DNA of 15,460 bases from Bacteroidota bacterium (GTDB lineage: Bacteria; Bacteroidota; Bacteroidia; Bacteroidales; Dysgonomonadaceae). Both the position numbers and the translations under genes were made by a program. The notes beneath the pieces were generated by a model. The model was not told the origin of the DNA and did no database searches. It saw only the letters and a list, made by a program, of their open reading frames with translations. The DNA lies in the NCBI GenBank assembly GCA_023399295.1, contig JAEWQF010000058.1:1-15460 (forward strand), read 5' to 3'. Every line of letters begins with the position of its first letter. The stretch's first letter is position 1. Below, in pieces: positions 5,768 through 12,323 of this stretch.

Positions 5768-6196
5768 ATGGACGACAACAACAAACCGCGGGTGACCGGT
5801 ATCGGTGGTATTTTCTTCTTTAGCGAAGACCCTGAAAAGATCAAGGAGTGGTATCGTGACAACCTCGGAATGGAGGTGAATGAGTGGGGTTCCAGCATTG
5901 AATTCCGCAATGCACACGAGCCGGAGGAGATCAATTACCTGCAATGGAGCCCTTTTGAGCATGGGAGTGATTATTTCGCTCCTTCCCGCAAGGAGTTCAT
6001 GATCAATTACAGGGTTAAGCACCTGGAGGAATTGCTGGAGCAGCTGAGACAAAATGGTGTCACCATCCTCGACGAGGTGGAGGCATATGAGTATGGTAAG
6101 TTCGTCCACATCATGGATGCGGAAGGAAACAAGATCGAGCTTTGGGAACCGATCGATTCTGCCTTTACTGAGATGGGACTAAAAACCACCAAGTAG
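5768..6196 (+). CDS. VOC superfamily protein lacking the first metal-ligand histidine
   Basis: The 142-residue protein is a single VOC domain. Module one is VTGIGGIFFFSEDPEKIKEWYRDNLGMEV and module two includes MINYRVKHLEELLEQLRQNGV and MDAEGNKIELWEP (Glu124). Where active glyoxalases have His in the first strand this protein has Gly14, and the second-module strand MINYRV carries no His either. The usual two-His metal site is thus incomplete, and a binding or non-metal role is possible. It is related only distantly to the VOC protein encoded at 3576-4079. It closes the YCII/DUF1801 run and is followed by 102 nt that hold the operators of the peroxidase operon. Confidence 0.85.
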   Translation: MDDNNKPRVTGIGGIFFFSEDPEKIKEWYRDNLGMEVNEWGSSIEFRNAHEPEEINYLQWSPFEHGSDYFAPSRKEFMINYRVKHLEELLEQLRQNGVTILDEVEAYEYGKFVHIMDAEGNKIELWEPIDSAFTEMGLKTTK

Positions 6197-6221
6197 TTAA
6201 AACATCGTTAAATTCAGAATG

Positions 6222-6235
6222 TATCGCGTGCGATA
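6222..6235. promoter_or_regulatory. Operator 1: inverted repeat TATCGC-GT-GCGATA
   Basis: These are perfect 6-bp arms with a 2-bp spacer. The flanking bases also match operator 2: both read GTATCG....CGATATAA. The site overlaps the expected -33 region of the gpx promoter. The start-to-start distance to operator 2 is 35 bp. Confidence 0.7.
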
Positions 6236-6248
6236 TAAATATTCTTCC

Positions 6249-6256
6249 TATATTTG
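6249..6256 (+). promoter_or_regulatory. -7 element TATATTTG of the gpx-ohrR operon
   Basis: This is a perfect TAnnTTTG match, 43 nt upstream of the gpx ATG. No TTTG is present at the -33 position, which is occupied by operator 1. Transcription would start around 6263, inside operator 2. Confidence 0.6.
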
Positions 6257-6270
6257 TATCGTAAACGATA
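6257..6270. promoter_or_regulatory. Operator 2: inverted repeat TATCGT-AA-ACGATA
   Basis: These are perfect 6-bp arms around AA, directly abutting the -7 element and covering the expected transcription start. It shares the pattern TATCG(C/T)-N2-(G/A)CGATA with operator 1. A dimeric MarR-type repressor bound here would block initiation. The natural candidate is the OhrR encoded downstream. Confidence 0.7.
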
Positions 6271-6298
6271 TAATCACAAGCGAAATAAAAAGAAAACA

Positions 6299-6787
6299 AT
6301 GAAAGAAGCAAAATTTTACGGATTCAGTGCAAAGAGCCTGAAAGGGCAGGAAGAATCAATGGATACATACAAGGGTAAAACGATACTGGTGGTAAACACT
6401 GCCAGCAAGTGTGGGTTGACGCCCCAGTACGAGGGTCTGGAGGCGCTCTACAAGAAGTACAAGGACAAAGGTCTGGTAATACTTGGCTTTCCCTGCAACC
6501 AGTTCGGCAACCAGGAACCGGGAGATGAGCAGTCGATTTCTGAAGGATGCCTCATCAATTATGGTGTCACCTTCCCCATGTTTGCCAAGGTAGATGTGAA
6601 CGGAGCACATGCACACCCGATTTTCAAATACCTCAAAAAGGAACTGGGCAGTTTCTTCGGTGGCAAGATCAAGTGGAACTTCACCAAGTTCCTGGTCGAC
6701 AGCAACGGCAGGCCGGTGAAGCGCTTTTCACCTTTCACCAAACCGGAGGAGATTGACAAATACCTGGAAAAAAAGATGAAAGATTGA
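6299..6787 (+). CDS. Glutathione peroxidase family thiol peroxidase
   Basis: The 162-residue enzyme starts at ATG 6299; the frame opening at 6254 would begin inside the -7 element. It has a thioredoxin fold with the complete catalytic tetrad: Cys38 in NTASKCGLTPQYEGL, Gln72 in FPCNQFGNQEPG, and Trp126-Asn127 in KIKWNFTKFLVD. It uses Cys rather than selenocysteine. Cys84 (SEGCLINYGVTFPMF) sits 46 residues after the peroxidatic Cys, where thioredoxin-dependent members keep the resolving Cys, so reduction by thioredoxin rather than glutathione is likely. No signal peptide is present, so it is cytoplasmic. It reduces H2O2 and organic hydroperoxides. It is paired with an OhrR regulator 40 nt downstream and preceded by twin operators. 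Confidence 0.93.
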   Translation: MKEAKFYGFSAKSLKGQEESMDTYKGKTILVVNTASKCGLTPQYEGLEALYKKYKDKGLVILGFPCNQFGNQEPGDEQSISEGCLINYGVTFPMFAKVDVNGAHAHPIFKYLKKELGSFFGGKIKWNFTKFLVDSNGRPVKRFSPFTKPEEIDKYLEKKMKD

Positions 6788-6790
6788 TTT

Positions 6791-6811
6791 TTCTGTCCAA
6801 TCTAGACAGAA
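6791..6811 (+). repeat. Hairpin in the gpx-ohrR spacer
   Basis: TTCTGTC and GACAGAA form perfect 7-bp arms with a 7-nt loop, starting 3 nt after the gpx stop codon. There is no U-tract after it. It may act as an mRNA processing or partial attenuation stem that makes regulator levels lower than enzyme levels. Confidence 0.4.
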
Positions 6812-6827
6812 TCCAAACGAGAACAAC

Positions 6828-7286
6828 ATGGAATATGAACAGCTGAAACTGAAGAACCAGATCTGTTTCCCGGTATATGCGGCATCAAGGCTCATCACCC
6901 GCGGCTATCAACCACACCTGGAGAAGCTGGGAATCACCTACCCCCAGTACCTGGTGCTGATGGTCCTCTGGGAACAGGATGGCATCACAGTGAATGACAT
7001 CGCCGAGAAGCTGATCCTCAACACCAACACCGTAACACCGCTGCTCAAGCGGATGGAGGTGTTGAAAATCATCAGCCGCAAGCGCTCAACCATGGATGAG
7101 CGCAAGGTGCTGATCACCCTTACCGACAAAGGGCGTATGATGCGGCAGGAGGCTGCCTCCATCCCTCGTCAACTGGTGGAGGAGCTGCAGCAGGTAGGCA
7201 TCACGGTGGACGAACTGGTGGGGCTGAAGCAGGGCCTCGACCGACTGGTGGAGCATCTGAAGGGGAGTGGTGATTTCACTGTTTGA
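6828..7286 (+). CDS. ohrR: OhrR-type MarR family organic-hydroperoxide sensor
   Basis: The 152-residue protein aligns by eye along its length with Bacillus subtilis OhrR. KNQICFPVYAASR supplies the reactive Cys13 (OhrR Cys15), and Tyr27 and Tyr38 (GITYPQYLVLMVLWE) match the tyrosines that hydrogen-bond that cysteine. The winged-helix reads TVNDIAEKLILNTNTVTPLLKRME followed by the wing KRSTMDERKVLITLTDKG. There are no further cysteines, so this is the one-Cys type that is inactivated by mixed disulfide or over-oxidation. The partner gene here is a glutathione peroxidase rather than the usual ohr peroxiredoxin. It probably represses its own operon through the two inverted repeats upstream of gpx. 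The recognition sequence differs from the known B. subtilis site, so the pairing is inferred. Confidence 0.9.
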   Translation: MEYEQLKLKNQICFPVYAASRLITRGYQPHLEKLGITYPQYLVLMVLWEQDGITVNDIAEKLILNTNTVTPLLKRMEVLKIISRKRSTMDERKVLITLTDKGRMMRQEAASIPRQLVEELQQVGITVDELVGLKQGLDRLVEHLKGSGDFTV

Positions 7287-7350
7287 ACGGACTGAAACAG
7301 GGGGCGTTGGGTCATCATCAAAAAAAAATTTGAACAATATGGGTTTTGAG

Positions 7351-7381
7351 TTGTCTTTTTATTAGAGACAAACTGAATTTG
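7351..7381 (+). promoter_or_regulatory. Weak candidate promoter upstream of the GNAT gene
   Basis: TTG (7351-7353), then 20 nt, then TGAATTTG (7374-7381), one mismatch from TAnnTTTG. TTGTCT and AGACAA (7351-7356 and 7366-7371) form an inverted repeat across the spacer. The call is weak. Otherwise I see nothing in 7287-7421 except a run of A residues near 7320. Confidence 0.3.
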
Positions 7382-7421
7382 CAGATGCTGTAACGGCTGT
7401 TTGCTTTCAAATTATTATATA

Positions 7422-7868
7422 ATGGTGCACACAATCATCTTTGATGAACTGAACAAACCTGACAAGCAGGAAAAACAGGATCTGGTCGACTTTCTGCATG
7501 ACCAGCTGGAACAGTACGGAGATCCCAAAAACCAGATTGAGAGAGCCATCGACTACTCGCTGAAGGAGTTTAACTCCTTTGGCGGTTTCGTGATGCTGCT
7601 GAAGCAGGAGCAGAAGATCCGGGCTGCGGTGGTGATCAACCGCACCGGCATGGATGGCTACATCCCCGAGAACATATTGGTATACATAGCCGTGGACCGC
7701 AACAGCCGCGGTGAAGGACTCGGTAGGCAGCTGATGACACAGACGATTGCACACGCAGAGGGGGATATTGCCCTCCACGTGGAGGCAAACAACCCGGCGA
7801 AGCGGTTGTACGAGAAACTGGGATTCACCAATCCCTATTTGGAAATGCGACTGAAAAAAGCGAAGTGA
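7422..7868 (+). CDS. GNAT family N-acetyltransferase
   Basis: The product is 148 residues from ATG 7422; the frame opening at 7401 would add seven unlikely residues. The GNAT core is clear: strand ILVYIAVDRNSRG, the acetyl-CoA pyrophosphate loop RGEGLG (Arg96 to Gly101, matching R/QxxGxG/A), and motif B NNPAKRLYEKLGF (124-135, with the usual Tyr130). The N-terminal 50 residues are helical and acidic, probably shaping the acceptor site. The stop overlaps the start of the racemase-like gene (TGATG), implying coupled translation and linked functions. Acetylation of an amino acid or amine produced or consumed by the racemase is the simplest reading. Substrate cannot be told from sequence. Confidence 0.88.
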   Translation: MVHTIIFDELNKPDKQEKQDLVDFLHDQLEQYGDPKNQIERAIDYSLKEFNSFGGFVMLLKQEQKIRAAVVINRTGMDGYIPENILVYIAVDRNSRGEGLGRQLMTQTIAHAEGDIALHVEANNPAKRLYEKLGFTNPYLEMRLKKAK

Positions 7869-8965
7869 TGGCTGAACTGATCATTGAAACAGAGAAGATC
7901 AGGGAGAACATCCGGACCCTGAGCGATTACTTCGAACAAAAAGGAATCGACTGGAGCCTCATTACCAAGGTTTTTTCGGGCGATAAGGATTTTCTGGAGA
8001 ACATCCTCACAGAGGATGTGATCGACAAGATCAATTCTGTAGGCGACTCGAGGCTTACCAGCCTCAAGAACCTGCGCGCGTTGAACCCCGCCATGCGTAC
8101 CATCTACATCAAACCGCCGGCTGCCATCTATGCCGATGATGTGGTGCAGTATGCCGACATCTCGCTCAATAGCTCATTTAGCACGATCAAGGCGTTGAAC
8201 GAGGCTGCGGGAAAAGCAGGCAAGATTCACCAGGTCATCATCATGGTGGAGTTGGGCGAGATGCGCGAGGGGGTGAACCGCGGCGATGTGATGTCGTTCT
8301 ATGAGAAGGTATTCGACCTGCCCCACATCGAGGTGATCGGACTGGGGTCCAACCTGGGTTGCATGTACGGCATCGAGCCCACTTTCGAAAAATTACGCAA
8401 GCTCTCCAGCTATAAGGAGCAGATTTCGCAAAGGTTCAACAAGAAACTGAAATATATCTCAGGCGGATCTTCCATCACCCTACCGCTGATCGAGCAAGGA
8501 GCCATACCGAAGGATATCAATCACTTCAGGGTGGGGGAGGCTGCATTCTTCGGTGTGAGCCCCCTCTACAACGAGCAGTTCCTGAACCTGCACACCGACA
8601 CCTTCGCCTTCGAGGCCAACATCATCGAGCTGGAGGAGAAGAAGATTGTGCCAGAGGGAGTGCTGAGCGATGCCAACATCGGCCATACCGCCGATTTCGA
8701 TGATCACGACGCCAGCGAGACCACCCTGAAGGCGATCCTCGACGTGGGAATCCTCGATGTGGACAAGGATGACATTGAACCGCTCGACAAGGAGGTCCGC
8801 TTTGTGGGCATCACCTCCGATATGATGGTTGTCGACATCGGTAAGAACCGTACTGCTGAGGGGAAGAAGAAATACCACGTAGGCGATCGGATCCGTTTCC
8901 GAACCAATTACATGGCAGTGGCGCGACTGCTCAACTCCAAGTTCATCGACAAGCGGTTCTTGTGA
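7868..8965 (+). CDS. Alanine/ornithine racemase-like PLP enzyme (fold type III)
   Basis: The 365-residue protein has the layout of the alanine/ornithine racemase family: the PLP lysine in WSLITKVFSGD (Lys34), the VIIMVELGEMREGV strand, a GLGSNLGC loop, SGGSSITLPLIEQG and HFRVGEAAFFG near the phosphate site, then a C-terminal beta domain with VRFVGITSDMMVVDIG. The family interconverts L- and D-forms of amino acids such as ornithine. YhfX-like relatives have unknown substrates. ATG 7868 is chosen; a GTG three bases earlier is possible. It overlaps the GNAT stop and is followed 64 nt later by a strong terminator. It is too divergent from peptidoglycan alanine racemase to be Alr. Family confidence is high, substrate unknown. 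Confidence 0.87.
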   Translation: MAELIIETEKIRENIRTLSDYFEQKGIDWSLITKVFSGDKDFLENILTEDVIDKINSVGDSRLTSLKNLRALNPAMRTIYIKPPAAIYADDVVQYADISLNSSFSTIKALNEAAGKAGKIHQVIIMVELGEMREGVNRGDVMSFYEKVFDLPHIEVIGLGSNLGCMYGIEPTFEKLRKLSSYKEQISQRFNKKLKYISGGSSITLPLIEQGAIPKDINHFRVGEAAFFGVSPLYNEQFLNLHTDTFAFEANIIELEEKKIVPEGVLSDANIGHTADFDDHDASETTLKAILDVGILDVDKDDIEPLDKEVRFVGITSDMMVVDIGKNRTAEGKKKYHVGDRIRFRTNYMAVARLLNSKFIDKRFL

Positions 8966-9029
8966 TTTGCTGCTTGCATTTGTATGAAGGAGTAGAACGC
9001 CGGTTCAATACCACAGAAGTAGTAGAGTT

Positions 9030-9059
9030 AAAAAAAACAGGGGAGACCCTGTTTTTTTT
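9030..9059 (+). terminator. Rho-independent terminator after the racemase gene
   Basis: CAGGG-GAGA-CCCTG forms a GC stem (9038-9051), extended by eight A residues on one side (9030-9037) and eight T residues on the other (9052-9059). The T-tract follows the stem on the plus strand, and the A-tract would serve the opposite direction. It is the clearest terminator in the window. Confidence 0.88.
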
Positions 9060-9070
9060 GTTGTTTACAC

Positions 9071-9078
9071 TATATTTG
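9071..9078 (+). promoter_or_regulatory. -7 element TATATTTG for the Ntn hydrolase
   Basis: A perfect TAnnTTTG match lies 60 nt before the ATG at 9139. The -33 region would fall inside the terminator's right arm (9047-9052), where no TTTG is present. Terminator and promoter are therefore interlocked. Confidence 0.5.
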
Positions 9079-9138
9079 CAGTGCACAACCGATTCAATGT
9101 ATCTATCAAAGAGTTTATTATCAATAAACCGATATTCA

Positions 9139-10200
9139 ATGAAGACAAAACTTTTTATTCTGCTTCTTGCTTCGGGTTGGATTGCCTCTCCGAGAGTACA
9201 AGCCTGTACTACCTTTTTAATGAAAGATGCAAAAAACAATCTTTATTATGGGAGAAACTTCGATTTCCCCGTCGGTGAGGGATTGATACAGATCAATGAG
9301 CGGAACATGGTGAAACAGGCCATGGTGCTGCCATCGGACAAACCATTCAGCTGGGTCTCCCTCTATGGCAGCATCACTTTCAACCAGGTGGGACGTGAGT
9401 TTCCTTATGGGGGGATGAATGAAGCAGGACTGGTGGTGGAGCAGATGTGGCTCGACGGCACCCGATACCCGGAGGCGGATGAGCGGTTTGCACTGAATGA
9501 GCTGCAGTGGGTACAGTATCAACTCGACAGGGCTGCCACCCTGCAGCAGGTAATAGACAGCGACACCCTGCTCAGAATCGCCGACAGACCCTTTGCCTAT
9601 CTTCATTTCCTGGTCACCGATGCCCAGGGAAACAGCGCAGTCATCGAGTTCCTTGATGGCAGGATGGTGGTGCATCGAGGGGATGAGCTGCCGGTAGCCG
9701 TACTGACGAACTCAACCTATGAAACCTCCCTTCGTTATAGGGCTGATCTGAAAAATGGGGAGGCCCGGCATTACGCAGAAATGGAGCACAACTCCTCCGG
9801 CAGGTTCTCAAAAGCGGCTGACAGGCTTGACAAGTATGACGAGCATACGGATCCGGTGGCTTATGCGTTTGATACACTCGATAGCGTGGCACAAGGGGAA
9901 CACACCCGTTGGAGTATTGTGTATGATGTGAACAACAGGGTGATCAGCTACAAGACAGGAGTCAATCCCCTTGTACAAACAATCGCCATGGATGACTTCA
10001 ATTTTTCCAGTGGCGAGCGTCATCTGAGCCGTTCAATAGAGGTCACTGCTTCCGGTGTGGAAGGATTCCTGCCGCTCACGCCGGAAATCAACATGCATTC
10101 CTTCAAGATAATGAAAGAGAAGCTTGCCTTCCTGAAAGATTTTCCGCAGGAGGAGATGGAGGCAGTCGCCATCTGGTTTCGTTCAGTACATTGCAACTGA
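9139..10200 (+). CDS. Exported linear-amide hydrolase (choloylglycine hydrolase/penicillin V acylase family)
   Basis: The product is 353 residues from ATG 9139. The longer frame from 8962 is rejected because it runs through the terminator and promoter. The signal peptide ends SPRVQA, and cleavage leaves Cys23 (CTTF) as the N-terminal nucleophile of an Ntn hydrolase. The other active-site positions of bile-salt hydrolases are present: Arg39 and Asp42 in YYGRNFDFP, GGMNEAGLVVEQMWL (91-105), Asn191 in LTNSTYET, and Arg222 in SSGRFSKAADRL. The enzyme cleaves a linear amide bond in the periplasm or outside. Substrates in the family include conjugated bile acids, penicillin V and acyl-homoserine lactones, and I cannot choose between them. 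It is downstream of, but separately transcribed from, the acetyltransferase-racemase pair. The following membrane gene starts 40 nt later. Confidence 0.9.
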   Translation: MKTKLFILLLASGWIASPRVQACTTFLMKDAKNNLYYGRNFDFPVGEGLIQINERNMVKQAMVLPSDKPFSWVSLYGSITFNQVGREFPYGGMNEAGLVVEQMWLDGTRYPEADERFALNELQWVQYQLDRAATLQQVIDSDTLLRIADRPFAYLHFLVTDAQGNSAVIEFLDGRMVVHRGDELPVAVLTNSTYETSLRYRADLKNGEARHYAEMEHNSSGRFSKAADRLDKYDEHTDPVAYAFDTLDSVAQGEHTRWSIVYDVNNRVISYKTGVNPLVQTIAMDDFNFSSGERHLSRSIEVTASGVEGFLPLTPEINMHSFKIMKEKLAFLKDFPQEEMEAVAIWFRSVHCN

Positions 10201-10240
10201 GCAGGATGGTTTTATGACTGTTTGTAAATGAGAATCAACC

Positions 10241-10669
10241 ATGAAAAGAAAAAAGAACTATTATTTTCTGGTAGCGGGCATTGTCATCCTTCTATCGGCC
10301 ATTACCCATGCGTTAAACGGACAGCGGACCGTACTTGCTGAATTGGAAGCCGCAAGTTTGGGCGAGGGTACGCTGACCATTTTCAGATACGTATGGCACA
10401 TCATCACGGCCGAGAACCTGATCTTCGGTGTGGCGCTGCTGATGATGGCTTTTGTAAAGGATCAGATTAGAATCCGTTTTACGGTGTGGATGATCGCCAC
10501 GGTGTTGCTCACCCGATGGTTGGTAATCCTTCTCTTTACACTCGCTTACGATCCCTCCGGTATCTCCGGATTCCTGATCGACGGTGTTGTCATCCTGTTA
10601 CTGGTCGTTATCCTGTTGCTGGGCAACAGAGCCGGCAGCAGTAAAGAGCAAACCCCGATCACTGAATAA
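10241..10669 (+). CDS. Hypothetical four-helix membrane protein
   Basis: The 142-residue protein is unrecognised. It has a basic start (MKRKKNYYF) and four hydrophobic segments, about residues 8-26, 50-72, 79-101 and 109-128. His23 lies at the end of the first segment and His53 (RYVWHIITAEN) at the start of the second. Arg92 lies within the third. The C-terminus is short and polar. The pattern of paired histidines near the membrane face is seen in some small redox or transport proteins but is not diagnostic. It follows the Ntn hydrolase by 40 nt without an obvious promoter, so it is probably co-transcribed. The 75 nt beyond its stop, before the end of the convergent regulator gene, hold only a weak hairpin. 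Confidence 0.75.
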   Translation: MKRKKNYYFLVAGIVILLSAITHALNGQRTVLAELEAASLGEGTLTIFRYVWHIITAENLIFGVALLMMAFVKDQIRIRFTVWMIATVLLTRWLVILLFTLAYDPSGISGFLIDGVVILLLVVILLLGNRAGSSKEQTPITE

Positions 10670-10744
10670 TCCGACCGGAAGTATCGCATTACAGGCAGAT
10701 CCATCAGGGGTGTGCGGCAGCGTGGCGCACGTCCGTGTCAGGAT

Positions 10745-11032
10745 TCACGCTTTGCTGATATAGCTCTGGAGTGCCTTGACGTAGATCTCAAAGGCCCCGA
10801 TCCCTTTCTTGGTGATCCTGCAGACCGTGCGGGAGCGTTTCGCATGGATGAATTTGCTCACATCGATGTATCCGGCTTCCTGCAACTTCTCCAGTTGAAC
10901 ACTCAGGTTGCCGGCGGTGGCACCTGTCTTCTCACGGAGGAAGACGAAGTCGGCCTCCTCCACCGACAGGAGCAGCGACATCACCGCCAGACGTAGTTGT
11001 GAGTGAAGCAGCGGATCCAGTTCCTTAAACAT
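10745..11032 (-). CDS. Winged-helix transcriptional regulator (HTH_34-type, MarR/ArsR-like)
   Basis: The 95-residue single-domain regulator opens with LDPLLHSQLRLAVMSLLLSVEEADFVFLREKTGATAGNLSVQLEKLQEAGYI and continues to the wing FIHAKRSRTVCRITKKGIGAF. This is the HTH_34 winged-helix pattern, with TAGNLSVQLEKL as the recognition helix. No effector domain or paired metal-binding cysteines are visible, so sensing probably depends on dimer interface contacts or a partner. It is the last gene of the receptor operon, and its ATG overlaps the membrane-protein stop by 8 nt, so the two are translationally coupled. In this arrangement it probably controls its own operon, and the inverted repeat at 14563-14577 is the likeliest target. 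Confidence 0.88.
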   Translation of the reverse strand: MFKELDPLLHSQLRLAVMSLLLSVEEADFVFLREKTGATAGNLSVQLEKLQEAGYIDVSKFIHAKRSRTVCRITKKGIGAFEIYVKALQSYISKA

Positions 11033-11621
11033 TGTTTTCCTTTTTCGCTTTATAGTTCAGGTAATGGCCCGGAACGATGTTCCCTGCCAGCATCACCACC
11101 GCCATCAACAGGGGGTAGTAGTTGAATGACAACAGCCGGTAGAGCAGCAGACAGATCACGCAGACCGCAACAGAGAGGTAGATCCATCTTATCCGAAGTA
11201 CGGCGGTAGAGATATAGAGTGCAAAGGTATACAATAAGGTGATCAACGGGTAGGAATACCATCCTGTTTCTGCTGGCAGCAGGAGGATGATCGCCAACAG
11301 GCACACCATGAAACCGGACCAGATATGGAGCGAGATGGAACCCACATAGGTGGTCACCTCCCGCTTGCCGTGATCCCTAAATCCCATGACCAGACTGATG
11401 AGGAAGCCGGTGATGGTGACACTCGACCAGAGGATTCCGTTGTGCTTCTCGATGGACGGCATGAAATTGATCATGATGAAATGGGTGATGGAGGCGGCAC
11501 AAATCAGATATCCCCAGAGCAGGAAATGTTTCCCTGCCCCTTTTTTGATGTTCCCCTTTGCTGCTGCGATCATCCCGGTAATCAGCTGCAGGCTCTCTTG
11601 CTCATTGAATTCTTTCTCCAT
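11025..11621 (-). CDS. Hypothetical six-helix inner-membrane protein
   Basis: The 198-residue protein is not assigned to a named family. A 30-residue N-terminus (MEKEFNEQESLQLITGMIAAAKGNIKK) is amphipathic and cytoplasmic in character. Six hydrophobic segments follow near 32-54, 63-81, 98-116, 121-141, 146-161 and 168-186, and the basic tail NYKAKKENN suggests an internal C-terminus. His47, His60 and His99 are near membrane ends. No transporter signature is obvious. It sits 13 nt after the TPR-like gene and overlaps the regulator gene by 8 nt. Such tight coupling of a membrane protein to a winged-helix regulator suggests that it might sequester or signal to the regulator, which is inference. 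Confidence 0.8.
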   Translation of the reverse strand: MEKEFNEQESLQLITGMIAAAKGNIKKGAGKHFLLWGYLICAASITHFIMINFMPSIEKHNGILWSSVTITGFLISLVMGFRDHGKREVTTYVGSISLHIWSGFMVCLLAIILLLPAETGWYSYPLITLLYTFALYISTAVLRIRWIYLSVAVCVICLLLYRLLSFNYYPLLMAVVMLAGNIVPGHYLNYKAKKENNV

Positions 11622-11634
11622 TTGATTGGGTGCA

Positions 11635-12282
11635 TTATTTGTTTTCTGGTATCGTGATCATTTGAAGGAAGTACTTCCCCCAGTAGGGAGTACTGTAACT
11701 TTTCTGCTCCTTGTTGAACAACTCCTCTGCTTTTTGTTTCTCTTCTGCCCTGTTGCGTTTCGACTGCAGGAACGGGGGCAGGTTCTGTTCGAAGAAGGCC
11801 AGTAGGATCACCGGTCGTGGGTTGGCAGGGTTGAGCCGCATGGCCTCCTCAAATTTGCTGACGGTGGGCTGGTAGAGCTCCTGTCCCAAGGTTTGTGGAT
11901 TTTGACTGATGCGACACATGGTGAAGTAACCCCATAGATTTGCTACCTCCGACCGGTCAGCCTCCTCCAGCCCCTCCAGCTGTTTCAGGTACTTCTCTGC
12001 CGCTTCCAGCCGCTGGCTGTTCTGCTCCGACTGCATCTCCCAGTAAACCAGCTCGGTGTTGAGGTATGCTGCATAGTATACCGGCAACCAATGCTCGGGG
12101 TAGCTTGCGGCAATCCGTTCAAAACTGTTCTTGCATACCTGTAAGGAGGCGGCATCTTTCACCTGATCGAACTGATCGATCGCTGTTTCCATCGCCTTCT
12201 GATAGGCCTCTTCGTTTTGTGCCCTGAGCTCCATCCCCAGTGTGAGGATGAGCGTAACAACCAGTAAAGATAATGTTTTCAT
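11635..12282 (-). CDS. Exported TPR-like protein
   Basis: The 215-residue protein has a signal peptide (MKTLSLLVVTLILTLGMELR, probably cut before QNEE). The mature part is almost entirely helical, with TPR-like pairs: SLQVCKNSFERIAASYPEHWLPVYYAAYL, SQRLEAAEKYLKQLEGLEEAD, and VSKFEEAMRLNPANPRPVILLAFF with the typical LNP turn. The C-terminus is charged (NRAEEKQKAEELFNKEQKS), followed by TPYWGKYFLQMI. Such proteins act as periplasmic scaffolds or partners. Being placed 41 nt after the TonB-dependent receptor gene and 13 nt before the membrane protein gene, it may link the two membranes. Two cysteines (in QVCKN and TMCRI) are present in the mature part. Function is otherwise unknown. Confidence 0.82.
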   Translation of the reverse strand: MKTLSLLVVTLILTLGMELRAQNEEAYQKAMETAIDQFDQVKDAASLQVCKNSFERIAASYPEHWLPVYYAAYLNTELVYWEMQSEQNSQRLEAAEKYLKQLEGLEEADRSEVANLWGYFTMCRISQNPQTLGQELYQPTVSKFEEAMRLNPANPRPVILLAFFEQNLPPFLQSKRNRAEEKQKAEELFNKEQKSYSTPYWGKYFLQMITIPENK

Positions 12283-12323
12283 AGGAATAATTTTAAAAAT
12301 GAATATTGATTTGAAATTACACG

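Noticed and set aside
8480..8878. Minus-strand open frame of 132 codons
   Set aside because: It is a shadow of the racemase gene, with no start context or family features.
7865..8965. GTG at 7865 as racemase start
   Set aside because: ATG at 7868 is a better start and gives the TGATG overlap; the difference is a single residue.
8962..9138. Long N-terminal extension of the Ntn hydrolase
   Set aside because: It would read through a strong terminator and the -7 box, and would bury the signal peptide 59 residues inside the protein.
10712..10730. Hairpin GTGCG-N9-CGCAC between convergent genes
   Set aside because: The stem is only 5 bp with a long loop and no T-tract on either strand, so I do not call it a terminator.
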